A stretch of DNA of 64,000 bases, taken from contig CAVRGL010000003.1 of NCBI GenBank assembly GCA_963720735.1, positions 47,762 to 111,761 of the forward strand, given 5' to 3'. A program made the position numbers and the translations under genes. Below are positions 1 through 8,137 of the stretch, one piece after another (position 1 is the first letter of the stretch; each line of letters begins with the position of its first letter). A model generated the notes under the pieces. The model made no database searches. It was given only the letters and a program-made list of their open reading frames with translations, and had not been told where the DNA came from. The stretch comes from JBBRHQ01 sp963720735. Its GTDB lineage: Bacteria; Actinomycetota; Thermoleophilia; Solirubrobacterales; 70-9.

Positions 1-54
1 CTTGCGCCGTCCGCGGATGTCGAAGACCATGCGGTGCTGGTCGCTCTTGGCCAT
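1..54 (-). CDS. Start of an unidentified protein (18 codons, cut by the window edge)
   Basis: The first 18 codons, read leftward from an ATG at position 54, give a charged start ending in FDIRGRRK. An AGGA lies about 8 bases upstream and overlaps the tatC stop codon, so this gene is probably translated after tatC in the same operon. From memory, related actinobacteria have a small membrane protein of unknown role with a similar FDIRGRRK start beside tatC. Only the N-terminus is visible, so no function can be given. Confidence 0.55.
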   Translation of the reverse strand, partial: MAKSDQHRMVFDIRGRRK

Positions 55-64
55 TTGGCTCGTC

Positions 65-829
65 CTAGTGCTCTTGAGTGGTCGGCTGCTGCAGCCCGCC
101 GCCGGCGGGCTGCCCGAATGCACGAGCGAGCAAGATACTCACTTCGTAGAGGGCCAGCAGCGGCACCATCTCGATCAGCATCGTCACCGGGTCGACGCCG
201 GGGAGCGCCGCGGCGACCACGGCGCAGATCAGGTACGCGTAGCGGCGGTTGCGCTTCAGCTGCTCGACGCTGATTATCCCCAGCCGGGTGACGGCGAGGA
301 TCCCGACCGGGACTTGGAAGACGATCCCGCAGGCGAGCAGGGTGGTGGCGAAGAAGCTGTAGTAGTCCCGGGCCCGCAGCTGGGTGCTGAACTCACTGCT
401 GTTGAAGTTGAGCAGGAAGTGGACCGCCGCGGGCAGGACGACGAAGTAGCCGAAGGCGACCCCGGCCAGGAAGAGGAAGGGGACCATCAGAAGCAGCGGC
501 AGGATCACCCGGCGCTCCTGATGGCTGAATGCCGGGAGGACGTAGGCGTAGGCCTGGTAGAGGACGATCGGCAATGAGAGGATGATCGCGCCGTAGGCGC
601 AGATCGTGAAGGTGGTGAGGAAGGGCTCGGTCGGGCTCAGGGTGATCGGCGTGAAGTTGTCCGGCAGGGGCTCGTTGGCGATCTTCAGCAGCAGGTGGTT
701 CTGCCAGAAGCAGAGGGCAAGGGCGACCCCGAAGACGGCGAGCGAGACGATGATCCGGGTACGCAGCTCGTCGAGGTGCTCGACCAGAGTCAGCCGGTCC
801 TCCGGGGAGACGGCCTTGATCCGGGCCAT
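65..829 (-). CDS. tatC: Sec-independent protein translocase TatC
   Basis: TatC is the polytopic receptor of the twin-arginine translocase. It binds the RR signal peptide of folded precursors and recruits TatA. The 254-residue product has the family's usual length and about six hydrophobic segments. The N-terminus (LVEHLDELRTRI, about residues 15-26) is the typical cytosolic recognition region, and the LYQAYAYVLPAF stretch near residue 95 is the family's conserved segment before the next loop. tatA lies 11 bases upstream in the same direction. The likely client in this window is the Rieske protein at 5573-6250, which carries an RR motif. The C-terminus is a short polar tail. Confidence 0.95.
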   Translation of the reverse strand: MARIKAVSPEDRLTLVEHLDELRTRIIVSLAVFGVALALCFWQNHLLLKIANEPLPDNFTPITLSPTEPFLTTFTICAYGAIILSLPIVLYQAYAYVLPAFSHQERRVILPLLLMVPFLFLAGVAFGYFVVLPAAVHFLLNFNSSEFSTQLRARDYYSFFATTLLACGIVFQVPVGILAVTRLGIISVEQLKRNRRYAYLICAVVAAALPGVDPVTMLIEMVPLLALYEVSILLARAFGQPAGGGLQQPTTQEH

Positions 830-840
830 TCGCGCCGCCC

Positions 841-1107
841 TCAGCTGCGCTTGTCGGCGACTACCTCGCCCTCGACCGTCTCGGCGGAATCGGCCTCGGC
901 CTTGGGGGGCACGCTCGCCCGCTCCAGCTCGGGAACCCTTTCGTCAGTGTGCTCGTCCTCGTCGTCGTGGTCTCCGCTGATCGACCCGCGGAACTCGCGG
1001 ATCCCCTTGCCCAGGGAGCGCCCCAGCTCCGGGAGCCGCTTGGGGCCGAATACGACGAGCGCGATGATCAGCACGACCAGGACTTCGAGTGGTCCGATGT
1101 TCGGCAT
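841..1107 (-). CDS. tatA: Twin-arginine translocase subunit TatA
   Basis: An 88-residue single-span protein. Residues 5-20 form the N-terminal membrane helix, followed by the family hinge FGPKRLPELGRSLG (residues 20-33), an amphipathic helix and an acidic, disordered tail. TatA oligomerises to open the path for folded proteins recruited by TatC. Only one TatA/B-type gene is seen beside tatC. Many Gram-positive bacteria use a minimal TatAC system, but a tatB elsewhere in the genome cannot be excluded. Confidence 0.93.
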   Translation of the reverse strand: MPNIGPLEVLVVLIIALVVFGPKRLPELGRSLGKGIREFRGSISGDHDDEDEHTDERVPELERASVPPKAEADSAETVEGEVVADKRS

Positions 1108-1164
1108 GACAGAGATGGTAACGCCGGGCCGGGCCGATCGGATCAGGCGCTCTTGCGCCGGGGG

Positions 1165-1758
1165 TCAGGACCTGTCGCCAGCCGGACGCTCGTCGCCCTC
1201 GAAGTTCAGGTAGAAACGGCTCGGGGTCGGCTCCGCCTGGCCCTGGTACTTGCTGCCGGTGCTCTCCGAGCCGTAGGGGGTCTCGACCGGCCCGTCCATG
1301 CGCATGAAGGAGATCTGCCCGATCGGCATCCCGTGGTAGATCGTGATCGGCAGGTTGGCGACATTTGAGAGCTCCAGGGTCAGGTTGCCCTCGAAGCCGG
1401 CGTCGACGAAGCCGGCGGTGGAATGGATCAGCAGCCCGAGCCGGCCCAGCGAGCTCTTCCCCTCCAGCCTCGCGACCAGGTCGTTCGGCAGCCGCACCCG
1501 TTCGAGCGTCTGCCCGAGGACGAACTCGCCGGGGTGAAGGATGAACGGCTCGTCCTCGGCCACCTCCATCAGCTCGGTCAGCTCGTCCATCGGCCGCCGC
1601 ACGTCGATGAACGGGTAGCGAGCGTTGTGGAAGACGCGGAAGCGCCGGTCGACCCGGACGTCGACGCTCGATGGCTGCACCATCGAGGCGTCGTAGGGGT
1701 CGAAGACGATGCGGCCGGCCTCGATCTCGGAGCGGATGGTTCTGTCGCTGAGGACCAT
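1165..1758 (-). CDS. dcd: dCTP deaminase, probably bifunctional dCTP deaminase/dUTPase
   Basis: This 197-residue protein makes dUTP from dCTP and, if bifunctional, hydrolyses it on to dUMP for thymidylate synthesis. The core LEGKSSLGRLGLL (residues 99-110), HSTAGFVDAGFEGN (112-125) and LTLELSN (126-132, with the probable catalytic glutamate at 129) match the trimeric family. The sequence resembles the mycobacterial enzyme closely through the C-terminal GSKYQGQ and PTPSR segments that close over the triphosphate. That mycobacterial form is known to do both reactions, which is the basis for calling it bifunctional. The gene starts at an ATG and lies divergently from the zinc-ribbon gene at 1880. 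Confidence 0.93.
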   Translation of the reverse strand: MVLSDRTIRSEIEAGRIVFDPYDASMVQPSSVDVRVDRRFRVFHNARYPFIDVRRPMDELTELMEVAEDEPFILHPGEFVLGQTLERVRLPNDLVARLEGKSSLGRLGLLIHSTAGFVDAGFEGNLTLELSNVANLPITIYHGMPIGQISFMRMDGPVETPYGSESTGSKYQGQAEPTPSRFYLNFEGDERPAGDRS

Positions 1759-1879
1759 TCTGTCGCTGCAGCTTATTCGTGGGCTGGGGACGGCGGTACT
1801 ACCCGGTTCTGGGTTCTTGGGGCCGCATACCCGATTTCAGGGATCAAGGCGGCGCCCAGGGCGCCGATGAAGCGGCAGG

Positions 1880-2209
1880 ATGAGCGCCGGGAGAACCCAA
1901 CTGAAGAGGGAGCAGGGGCTGCACGTCTGCCCCCGCTGCCGGTCCGGGCTCGTCCAGCCGACCCGCTGGGAGCAGGCCGAGCCGCACGGCAGCTGGAAGC
2001 TCTGGCGCCGCTGTCCCGACTGCGAGTGGGACGGTGCGTCGGTGCACGGCGAGTCCGAGATCAACGACTACGACGAGCAGCTCGATTTCGGCACCCGCGA
2101 GCTCGCCTGCGAGTTGAAGATGCTCGAGCGCGCCAACATGAAGCAGGCAGCGGAGATCTTCGTGGCGGCTCTCGCCGCCGACCTGATCGGCCCCGACGAC
2201 TTCGTCTGA
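1880..2209 (+). CDS. Small double-CxxC zinc-ribbon protein, unknown function
   Basis: A 109-residue protein with one clear feature, a treble-clef or zinc-ribbon formed by C17-P-R-C20 and C45-P-D-C48, with a tryptophan-rich stretch between them. The remaining half is helical and acidic. It is the only plus-strand gene among the minus-strand respiratory genes, and its stop lies four bases from the convergent hepT stop. The start is the first ATG that keeps the cysteines; no strong ribosome site precedes it. I know of no assigned function. Nucleic-acid binding or a structural role are both possible. Confidence 0.7.
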   Translation: MSAGRTQLKREQGLHVCPRCRSGLVQPTRWEQAEPHGSWKLWRRCPDCEWDGASVHGESEINDYDEQLDFGTRELACELKMLERANMKQAAEIFVAALAADLIGPDDFV

Positions 2210-2212
2210 GCC

Positions 2213-3196
2213 TCAGCTGTAGCGCTCGACCACGCCGTCGGCCACGAGCTCGAGCAGCTCCCGCTGCTCCGCCTCGAAGGCGGGACCCTCGAGGCGCCGC
2301 TTGGCGTGGGCGACGATCTCCAGCGCCCGGGTGCGCACCTGCTCGAGGACACCCGTCGCCGCGATCCTCTCGCAGAGCGCCTCGGCGCCCGCCGGGTCGA
2401 GCCCGCGCAGGTCGATCGCGCCCAGCGACGGGTCGCGCGCGGAGGCGAGGATCAGCGGCAGCGTCACGGTCCCGTCGAGCAGGTCGGTCCCCCGCGCCTT
2501 GCCGGTCCGCTCCGGCGGGCCGCTGACGTCGAGCAGATCGTCGAGGAGCTGGAAGGCGAGGCCGATCTCGCCCCCGAACCGGCTCAGCTCCTCCTCGCCG
2601 GCGCCCCCCGCGGAGGCCCGTCCGATCACGCAGGCGCACTCGAACAGGCGGGCGGTCTTCAGCCGGCAGCGATCGAGGTAGCGCTGCTCGCCGATCGCTG
2701 TGTCGAATGCGTCGCGGCGCTGGGCGAGCTCGCCCTCGGCGAGCGCGACCGACGCCTCGCTGAGCAGGGCCGTGGCGCGCCGGTCCCGTTCGGCGGAGAG
2801 CAGAGCGAAGGCCCGCGAGAAGAGCAGGTCGCCGACCGCGCTGGCCCGCCGGCGCCCCGAGGTTGCAGCGACCGTCGGGTGGCCCCGGCGAAGCGGCGCC
2901 CGGTCGAGGATGTCGTCGTGGACAAGGGTCGCCATGTGGACCAGCTCGACCGCCGTGGCGGCCCGGATCGCCGCCTCGCCGGCCCCGGCGCCGCCGCAGA
3001 GGAGGACGAGCAGCGGCCGCAGGCGCTTGCCGCCGGCCGCCAGGGTCGCCGTGGCGTCGGCCGCCAGCAGCGGGCCGTGCCCGAGGCTGAGCTCTCGCAG
3101 CCGCCTTTCGACCTCCTCCAGCCGGGCGGGCAGCCAGGCGCCGGCGGCGTCGATCACCGCGGTCACCGGAGGCGGCACCGCCGCCGGTCCGCTCAC
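2213..3196 (-). CDS. hepT: Polyprenyl diphosphate synthase, heptaprenyl-type large subunit
   Basis: A 327-residue all-helical trans-isoprenyl diphosphate synthase that would build the isoprenoid tail of menaquinone. Both aspartate-rich motifs are intact: DDILD (residues 94-98, after LVH) and DDLLD (219-223, after FQL). GGKRLRP (55-61) upstream binds the isopentenyl diphosphate. Its start overlaps menG by 4 bp and the qcr genes follow upstream, which ties it to menaquinone. In Bacillus the catalytic HepT works with a small non-catalytic HepS. A HepS-like protein is encoded 3 kb away at 6250-6843. Chain length cannot be read reliably from sequence, so the heptaprenyl label is a family guess. 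Confidence 0.88.
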   Translation of the reverse strand: MSGPAAVPPPVTAVIDAAGAWLPARLEEVERRLRELSLGHGPLLAADATATLAAGGKRLRPLLVLLCGGAGAGEAAIRAATAVELVHMATLVHDDILDRAPLRRGHPTVAATSGRRRASAVGDLLFSRAFALLSAERDRRATALLSEASVALAEGELAQRRDAFDTAIGEQRYLDRCRLKTARLFECACVIGRASAGGAGEEELSRFGGEIGLAFQLLDDLLDVSGPPERTGKARGTDLLDGTVTLPLILASARDPSLGAIDLRGLDPAGAEALCERIAATGVLEQVRTRALEIVAHAKRRLEGPAFEAEQRELLELVADGVVERYS

Positions 3197-3924
3197 GGCG
3201 ATACCCCGCTGTGGATGGCGATGATCCCGCCGGCGAGGACCGTGTAGCGGATCTCGCCGAGTCCGGCGGCGTCCATCCTCTCTGCCAGGCCCCGGGGCGA
3301 GGGGAAGGCGCGCACGGACTCGGGGAGGTAGCTGTAGGCATCCCCGTCGCCGGCCGCCGCCCCGAGCATCGGCACCACGCGGTCGAACCAGAGCGAGTAG
3401 AAGGTGGAGAGCGGCGGGCGCCTCGGGCTGGTGATCTCGAGGATCACCAGCCTGCCGCCGGGCCGCAGCACCCGGACCATCTCATTGAGGCCGCGGTCGA
3501 GGTCGGCCAGGTTGCGAACCCCGAAGCCGACCGTGACCGCGTCGAACCTCTGCGGCCCGTAGGGCAGATCGAGGGCGTCGGCCCACTCGAAGCGGACGTG
3601 CTCATCCCCCGGGGCCTTCTCACGGGCGAGGTCGAGCATCGGCTCGGAGAAGTCGCAGCCGATCACGTAACCGTCGGGGGCGACCCGCCTGCCGAGCTCG
3701 ACGGTGAGGTCGCCTGTCCCGCAGCAGACGTCGAGGGCGGCGTCACCGGGGCTGAGGCGGGCGCGGTCGGCGGCACGGCGGCGCCAGCGGTGGTGCAGCC
3801 CGGCGGTCATCACCGAGTTCATCACGTCGTAGTGGCCGGCGATCCGGTCGAACATCCGGTTGACCTGCCCCGCGAACTCGGCGGACTGTCTGGATGGACG
3901 AGATGTGGCCTCTAGACGATTCAT
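3193..3924 (-). CDS. menG: Demethylmenaquinone methyltransferase (MenG/UbiE)
   Basis: A 243-residue class I SAM-dependent methyltransferase that performs the last step of menaquinone synthesis. The SAM-binding loop LDVCCGTGD occupies about residues 64-72, and the family signatures YDVMNSVMTAGLHHRWRR (about 32-49) and VTVGFGVRNLAD follow the UbiE/MenG pattern closely. It overlaps hepT by 4 bp at its 3' end, so tail synthesis and ring methylation are co-expressed. The adjacent cytochrome complex that oxidises menaquinol supports menaquinone rather than ubiquinone as substrate. Confidence 0.94.
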   Translation of the reverse strand: MNRLEATSRPSRQSAEFAGQVNRMFDRIAGHYDVMNSVMTAGLHHRWRRRAADRARLSPGDAALDVCCGTGDLTVELGRRVAPDGYVIGCDFSEPMLDLAREKAPGDEHVRFEWADALDLPYGPQRFDAVTVGFGVRNLADLDRGLNEMVRVLRPGGRLVILEITSPRRPPLSTFYSLWFDRVVPMLGAAAGDGDAYSYLPESVRAFPSPRGLAERMDAAGLGEIRYTVLAGGIIAIHSGVSP

Positions 3925-3975
3925 CTACCTCGGCTCATCGAAGCCTAGGCGAGCGAGGCGCCGGGTCGGCGCCTC

Positions 3976-4677
3976 TCAGTCCAGCGAGGAGAGAAAGTCG
4001 GCGAGCTGGTTGAGCTTCTTCGGCGGCAGGTCCCTGTAGGAGGGCATGACCCCGGGCCCGATCTGCACCGAGCGGACGATCGCGGCCCTGGGGATCTTCT
4101 GGGCGATGTGGGTCAGCTCTGGACCAGGGCCGTTGTTGCCGTTCTCGCCCAGCTCGTGGCAGGCGAGGCAGCCGGACTGGCCCACCACATGCGCTCCGGG
4201 TTCGTAGCGTTTCGAGACCTTCATGTCGATCTCGGTCGGGGACCCGGTCTTGGCGCCGAGGTAGGTGAGGTAGGCCATCGCGACGATCACCAGGATCCCC
4301 GCGGTGGTCGCGATCGGGCGCCGGTCCGGCCGCCGCTCCGGCCCGCGGTCATAGAAGGGCAGCAGCAGCAGCGCCACCATGCACGCGGTCGGGATGCCCA
4401 CGGTGGCGATCGGCACCAGCTCCGGCGGCTTGATCACTCGCAGCAGCTCGAAGAGGAAGAAGAAGTACCACTCGGGCCGGGGCGTGTAGGTGGTCGTGGT
4501 CGGGTCCGCCTTCGGCCCCAGCTCGGCGCCGAGGATGAGCGACATGGCCATCACGACGAGGACGACGATCAGCATCATCACCGAGTCCTTCATCACCGCG
4601 TAAGGGAAGAACGGCTTGCCCTTCTTCTTCAGCACCTCGTATTCCTGGAGGTAGGCCTCCTTCTCGCTGTTCTTCAT
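3976..4677 (-). CDS. qcrC: Menaquinol:cytochrome c reductase, subunit IV-cytochrome c fusion
   Basis: A 233-residue fusion. Residues 1-140 form a PetD/subunit IV-like half of cytochrome b with three membrane spans and the quinol-site PEW sequence (PRPEWYFF, residues 67-74). Residues 155-233 form a small c-type cytochrome with heme motif CLACH (170-174) and a likely axial methionine in GVMPSYRDL. It overlaps qcrB by 4 bp. This split b6/IV plus fused cytochrome c architecture is the one known from Bacillus QcrC. It is unlike the fused full-length cytochrome b with diheme QcrC of mycobacteria and corynebacteria. Confidence 0.93.
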   Translation of the reverse strand: MKNSEKEAYLQEYEVLKKKGKPFFPYAVMKDSVMMLIVVLVVMAMSLILGAELGPKADPTTTTYTPRPEWYFFFLFELLRVIKPPELVPIATVGIPTACMVALLLLPFYDRGPERRPDRRPIATTAGILVIVAMAYLTYLGAKTGSPTEIDMKVSKRYEPGAHVVGQSGCLACHELGENGNNGPGPELTHIAQKIPRAAIVRSVQIGPGVMPSYRDLPPKKLNQLADFLSSLD

Positions 4678-5564
4678 CCGCTCGCCGCCGCTCCGTTGCC
4701 TCTGCCGTTGCTTCCCGCCGGCAGCTGCACCACCGGGGTCGCCGGCTTCGGCTTCTCGGCTCGCACCCAGGGCGGCGCCGTGGTCCCGAGCTTGACCACC
4801 AAGTAGAGGTGGGCACCGATCAGGGCGATGATCAGCCCGGGGATCGCCAGCATGTGCAGGGCGTAGAAGCGCGACAGCGTCGTCGCCCCGATCTCAGGAC
4901 CGGCCCGGAGGAAGTCGGCCAGGTACGGGCCAACCACCGGGCCGGTGCCGGTGATGTTGTTGGCGACGATCGTCGCCCAGAAGGAGCGCTGGTCGAACGG
5001 CAGCAGGTAGCCGGTCAGGCCCATCACCATCGTCAGGATCAGCAGCACGACACCGATCACCCAGTTGAGCTCCCGCGGATACTTGTAGGCGCCGAAGAAG
5101 AAGGTGCGCGCCATGTGGACGAAGATCAGGATGATCATCACGCTGGCGCCCCACTTGTGCATGCCGCGCACGAACTCACCGAGGAAGACGTCGTTGGTGA
5201 GGTGGGCGACCGAGCCGTAGGCCTGAGTGGTCGATGGCGTGTAGAACATCGCCAGGAAGACCCCGGTGATCGCCTGGATGATGAACGCGAAGAGGGTCGC
5301 GGAGCCCAAGGTGTAGAACCAGTTGGTCCCCTTCGGGACCTTGCGGTAGAGCATCCCGGTGAGGAACCCCGTGGCGGCGGTGCGCTGGTCGAGCCAGCCG
5401 ACCAGGTCCTTGCCGGCGGCGTGATGGACGGGCTCGCCGGCCGGGCGCTTCTCGATCTCGGGATCCCGGAGGTCGGACGGGGCGGGGCCGTTGCCCCTGC
5501 CGTTCTCACCGGGCTTGCCGGGCTTGCGCAGCGGGGCCGGGACTATCGAATCGCGGATGCCCAT
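4674..5564 (-). CDS. qcrB: Menaquinol:cytochrome c reductase cytochrome b6-type subunit
   Basis: A 296-residue cytochrome b6-like protein with four main membrane helices. The MHKWGAS start of the second helix, FVHMAR, and the later FYALHML and GAHLYLV segments supply the four histidines for the two b hemes. The LPFDQRSFWA loop is a typical quinone-site landmark. Residues 1-60 are a polar, glycine- and proline-rich N-terminal extension longer than in chloroplast or Bacillus b6. The start at ATG 5564 lies 8 bp after the qcrA stop. It is the second gene of the qcrA-qcrB-qcrC unit. Confidence 0.94.
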   Translation of the reverse strand: MGIRDSIVPAPLRKPGKPGENGRGNGPAPSDLRDPEIEKRPAGEPVHHAAGKDLVGWLDQRTAATGFLTGMLYRKVPKGTNWFYTLGSATLFAFIIQAITGVFLAMFYTPSTTQAYGSVAHLTNDVFLGEFVRGMHKWGASVMIILIFVHMARTFFFGAYKYPRELNWVIGVVLLILTMVMGLTGYLLPFDQRSFWATIVANNITGTGPVVGPYLADFLRAGPEIGATTLSRFYALHMLAIPGLIIALIGAHLYLVVKLGTTAPPWVRAEKPKPATPVVQLPAGSNGRGNGAAASG

Positions 5565-5572
5565 TCAGATCC

Positions 5573-6250
5573 TCAAGGCGCCGGGAAGGTCGACGGGCGC
5601 GGGGGATAGAGATAGTTCCAGATGCCGCCGGTGTACTCACCGGGGTCGCGCGCCTGCACCGGCTGCAGCTGGTTGGTGACGCTGTAGCGGGGGCCGAGCT
5701 CGACCTGTCCGTCTCGCACCCGCGTCTGGAAGTGGTCCAGCGGGCGCACCGGCGGGCCGCCGATCCGCTTCCCCTGGAAGTCGTAGACGCCACCGTGGCA
5801 GGGGCAGATGAAGTTGCCAGCCGCCTGCACGAACCGCACCGGGCAACCGAGGTGCGCGCAGCGGGTCGAGACCGCCACGAACTCGTCGGGCTTCTCGCCG
5901 AGCTGCTTCGACCCGCGGCGCACGTAGGCGGTGGTCTTGCCGACGTCCCCGATCCCCGGGACGATCGTGAACACGACCTGGCGGTAGGTCAGGGGATTGA
6001 AGTCGCCGGTCGGGCCGACCGACTCCCAGCGCTCCTTACCGCGGTGAAAGAGCGGCGCCATGGCGAAGCCCACGGCCGGCAGGACGACCGCCAGGCCGGC
6101 GATCCCGCCGATTCCCTGGGAGGCGATCGTGAAGACCTTGCGGCGGGTCATCGACTCGCCCTCGAAGTAGCCGGGCGGGTGAGCCTCAGGTAGCTCCGCG
6201 GGGGCGCCCGGCGCTTCCGCCTCGGTCTTCTGTTCTGGGAGTTCAGCCAT
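5573..6250 (-). CDS. qcrA: Rieske iron-sulfur subunit of menaquinol:cytochrome c reductase
   Basis: A 225-residue Rieske protein. The [2Fe-2S] ligands lie in C131-A-H133-L-G-C136 and C149-P-C151-H152-G-G; C131, H133, C149 and H152 bind the cluster and C136/C151 form the usual disulfide. A TRRKVFT twin-arginine motif (residues 35-41) precedes a hydrophobic segment, so the folded protein is probably exported by the TatAC system encoded at the left of the window. The start was set at ATG 6250, which overlaps the upstream stop as TGATG. A longer in-frame reading to 6319 would run into the neighbouring gene. Confidence 0.94.
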   Translation of the reverse strand: MAELPEQKTEAEAPGAPAELPEAHPPGYFEGESMTRRKVFTIASQGIGGIAGLAVVLPAVGFAMAPLFHRGKERWESVGPTGDFNPLTYRQVVFTIVPGIGDVGKTTAYVRRGSKQLGEKPDEFVAVSTRCAHLGCPVRFVQAAGNFICPCHGGVYDFQGKRIGGPPVRPLDHFQTRVRDGQVELGPRYSVTNQLQPVQARDPGEYTGGIWNYLYPPRPSTFPAP

Positions 6251-6843
6251 CAGCCAATCTCGGGCGCGCGCAATTCTATTGCCTCGACCGCACGGCGTAG
6301 CTCGTCGCCGATGCCACATGCGGCGGCCGTTTCGACGGCCGCCTCACGGAGCCGTTCAGCGGCCCTCGGGTCGAGCGCCCTCGCACTGCGCTTCGCCGCG
6401 CGGGTCGCCTCCGAGGAGCCGCAGCCGACCGCGACCATCGCCGCCAGCCACAGTTCGTCGGAATGCGGGGGGGCGGGCTCGGCCTGGCTCGCGGCGGCGA
6501 GCGAGATCAGGTCGGAGAGCTCGAGGACCGCCTCTGAGTCCCCGAGGGCCGCCAGGCGCTCGATTCCCATCGCGTAGAGGTAGTCCCCGGCGAGCAGGGC
6601 CAGATCCGGGTCGTGGCCGGCGAGGACTCGGGGCACCCCGTAGTGAAGGAGGAAACCCTCGCGGACCGACTCGACCACCAGCGCGTACTCGCTCGGCGCC
6701 TCGGCCGCCCGGGGCCCAGCGGCGCAGAGCAGTCCGAGAGCAGGGTCCGCTTCGGGCTCGACCACGTAGGGGGAGATAACGGTCTCCCCCTCGCGCAGCA
6801 CCCGCGCGATCTCCCTCAGCGCATCACCCGGCAGCACGCTCAA
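6250..6843 (-). CDS. HepS-like helical protein, possible small subunit of polyprenyl diphosphate synthase
   Basis: A 197-residue, almost entirely helical protein without any DDxxD motif. The segment LLAGDYLYAMGIERLA (about residues 84-99) followed by a helix ending in ISLAAASQAE resembles the LAGDY...LLSE...VKEINE region of Bacillus HepS, the non-catalytic partner of HepT. It is locked between hemL (4-bp overlap) and qcrA (1-bp TGATG overlap), so it is translationally coupled to respiratory genes, with hepT further down the same strand. The HepS idea rests on remembered motif resemblance and context only. An unrelated helical protein remains possible. Confidence 0.6.
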   Translation of the reverse strand: MSVLPGDALREIARVLREGETVISPYVVEPEADPALGLLCAAGPRAAEAPSEYALVVESVREGFLLHYGVPRVLAGHDPDLALLAGDYLYAMGIERLAALGDSEAVLELSDLISLAAASQAEPAPPHSDELWLAAMVAVGCGSSEATRAAKRSARALDPRAAERLREAAVETAAACGIGDELRRAVEAIELRAPEIG

Positions 6844-8108
6844 GCTAAGGCTTCCTCCAGCGATTCGGAAGCCGCCTCCAGGGTCGTCTCGATCGCCTCC
6901 TCGGTGTGCGCGAGGCTGACGAACCAGGCCTCGAACTGGGAGGGCGGCGGATAGACGCCGCGGTCGAGCATCGCCCGGCAGAAGCGGGCGTGGGCGTCGG
7001 TATCGCAGGCCGTGGCCCCGGCGAAGTCCTCGACGGGCACCGGGCTGAAGAAGAGCGTCACCATGCCCGGGACCTCGGCCACCTGGAGCGGCAGGCCTGC
7101 GGCATGCCGGCGCAGGCCCGCGGCGAGCGAGGCGGTCAGCTCGCCGAGCCGGCGGTAGGCGGCGTGGTCGAGCCGCGCCAGGGTCGCCAGCCCCGCCGCC
7201 ATCGCGAGCGGGTTGCCGGAAAGGGTCCCGGCCTGATAGACGTCTCCGGCCGGCGAGACCCGCTCCATCAGCCCCCGCGGGCCGCCGAATGCAGCCGCCG
7301 GCAGACCACCACCGATCACCTTGCCGAAGACCGTCAGGTCGGCCTCGACGCCGTAGAGCTGCTGGGCGCCGCCGACCGCGACCCGGAACCCGGTTATCAC
7401 CTCGTCGAAGACGAGCAGCGCCCCGGTCGCGGCACTCGCCTCGCGCAGGAAGGAGAGAAAGCCGTCGGCCGGCGGGACGACACCCATGTTCGCGGCCACC
7501 GGCTCGGCGAGCAACGCAGCGACCTGGTGCTCACCGAGCGCTGCGGCGACCGCGCCCCGATCGTTCCAGGGGACGACCACCGTGGTCGCGGCCTGAGCCG
7601 CCGTTACCCCGGGGCTCGCCGGGACCCCAAGCGTCGCCATCCCCGAGCCCGCCTCGGCCAGCAGACCGTCGGAGTGGCCGTGGTAGGCGCCGGCGAACTT
7701 GACCACGGTCTCCCGGCCCGTCGCCGCGCGAGCGAGGCGCACCGCGCTCATCGCCGCCTCGGTGCCGGAGCTGGCCATGCGGACCATCTCCACCGACCCG
7801 ACCCTCCGGCAGACCTCCTCCGCCAGCTCCACCTCCGCCGCGGTGGCGGCGCCGTAGCTCGTCCCCCTCGTCACGGCATCGCGGACCGCGGCGACCACGC
7901 CGGGCTCGGCGTGGCCGAGGATCAGCGGTCCCCAGGAGCAGACCCAGTCGATGTAGCGATTGCCGTCCACGTCGATCAGCTCGCAGCCCTCGCCGCGCTC
8001 GATGAAGGCCGGCTCGCGGCCGATCTGGCGCATCGCCCTTACCGGAGAGTTGACCCCGCCGGGGAGGGCGCGCAGGGCACGCTCGTAGAGCTCTGCGGAT
8101 CGGCTCAT
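6840..8108 (-). CDS. hemL: Glutamate-1-semialdehyde 2,1-aminomutase
   Basis: A 422-residue class III PLP aminotransferase that makes 5-aminolevulinate in the C5 pathway. Recognisable are SSGTEA (113-118, phosphate binding), DEVITGFR (235-242) and FGKVIGGGLP with the Schiff-base lysine at 263. The N-terminal ALPGGVNSPVRA is specific to HemL among class III enzymes. The start at ATG 8108 was chosen because the family begins there; the open frame continues upstream as arginine-rich nonsense antisense to nothing recognisable. It lies immediately downstream of the Ahb-type gene and hemB in the same direction. Confidence 0.95.
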   Translation of the reverse strand: MSRSAELYERALRALPGGVNSPVRAMRQIGREPAFIERGEGCELIDVDGNRYIDWVCSWGPLILGHAEPGVVAAVRDAVTRGTSYGAATAAEVELAEEVCRRVGSVEMVRMASSGTEAAMSAVRLARAATGRETVVKFAGAYHGHSDGLLAEAGSGMATLGVPASPGVTAAQAATTVVVPWNDRGAVAAALGEHQVAALLAEPVAANMGVVPPADGFLSFLREASAATGALLVFDEVITGFRVAVGGAQQLYGVEADLTVFGKVIGGGLPAAAFGGPRGLMERVSPAGDVYQAGTLSGNPLAMAAGLATLARLDHAAYRRLGELTASLAAGLRRHAAGLPLQVAEVPGMVTLFFSPVPVEDFAGATACDTDAHARFCRAMLDRGVYPPPSQFEAWFVSLAHTEEAIETTLEAASESLEEALA

Positions 8109-8137
8109 CCGGGCAAGCCGGCGCGCCCGGCGGCGAC

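Noticed and set aside
2061..3341. 426-codon frame overlapping hepT on the same strand
   Set aside because: Arg/Pro/Gly nonsense in another frame; hepT has both catalytic motifs.
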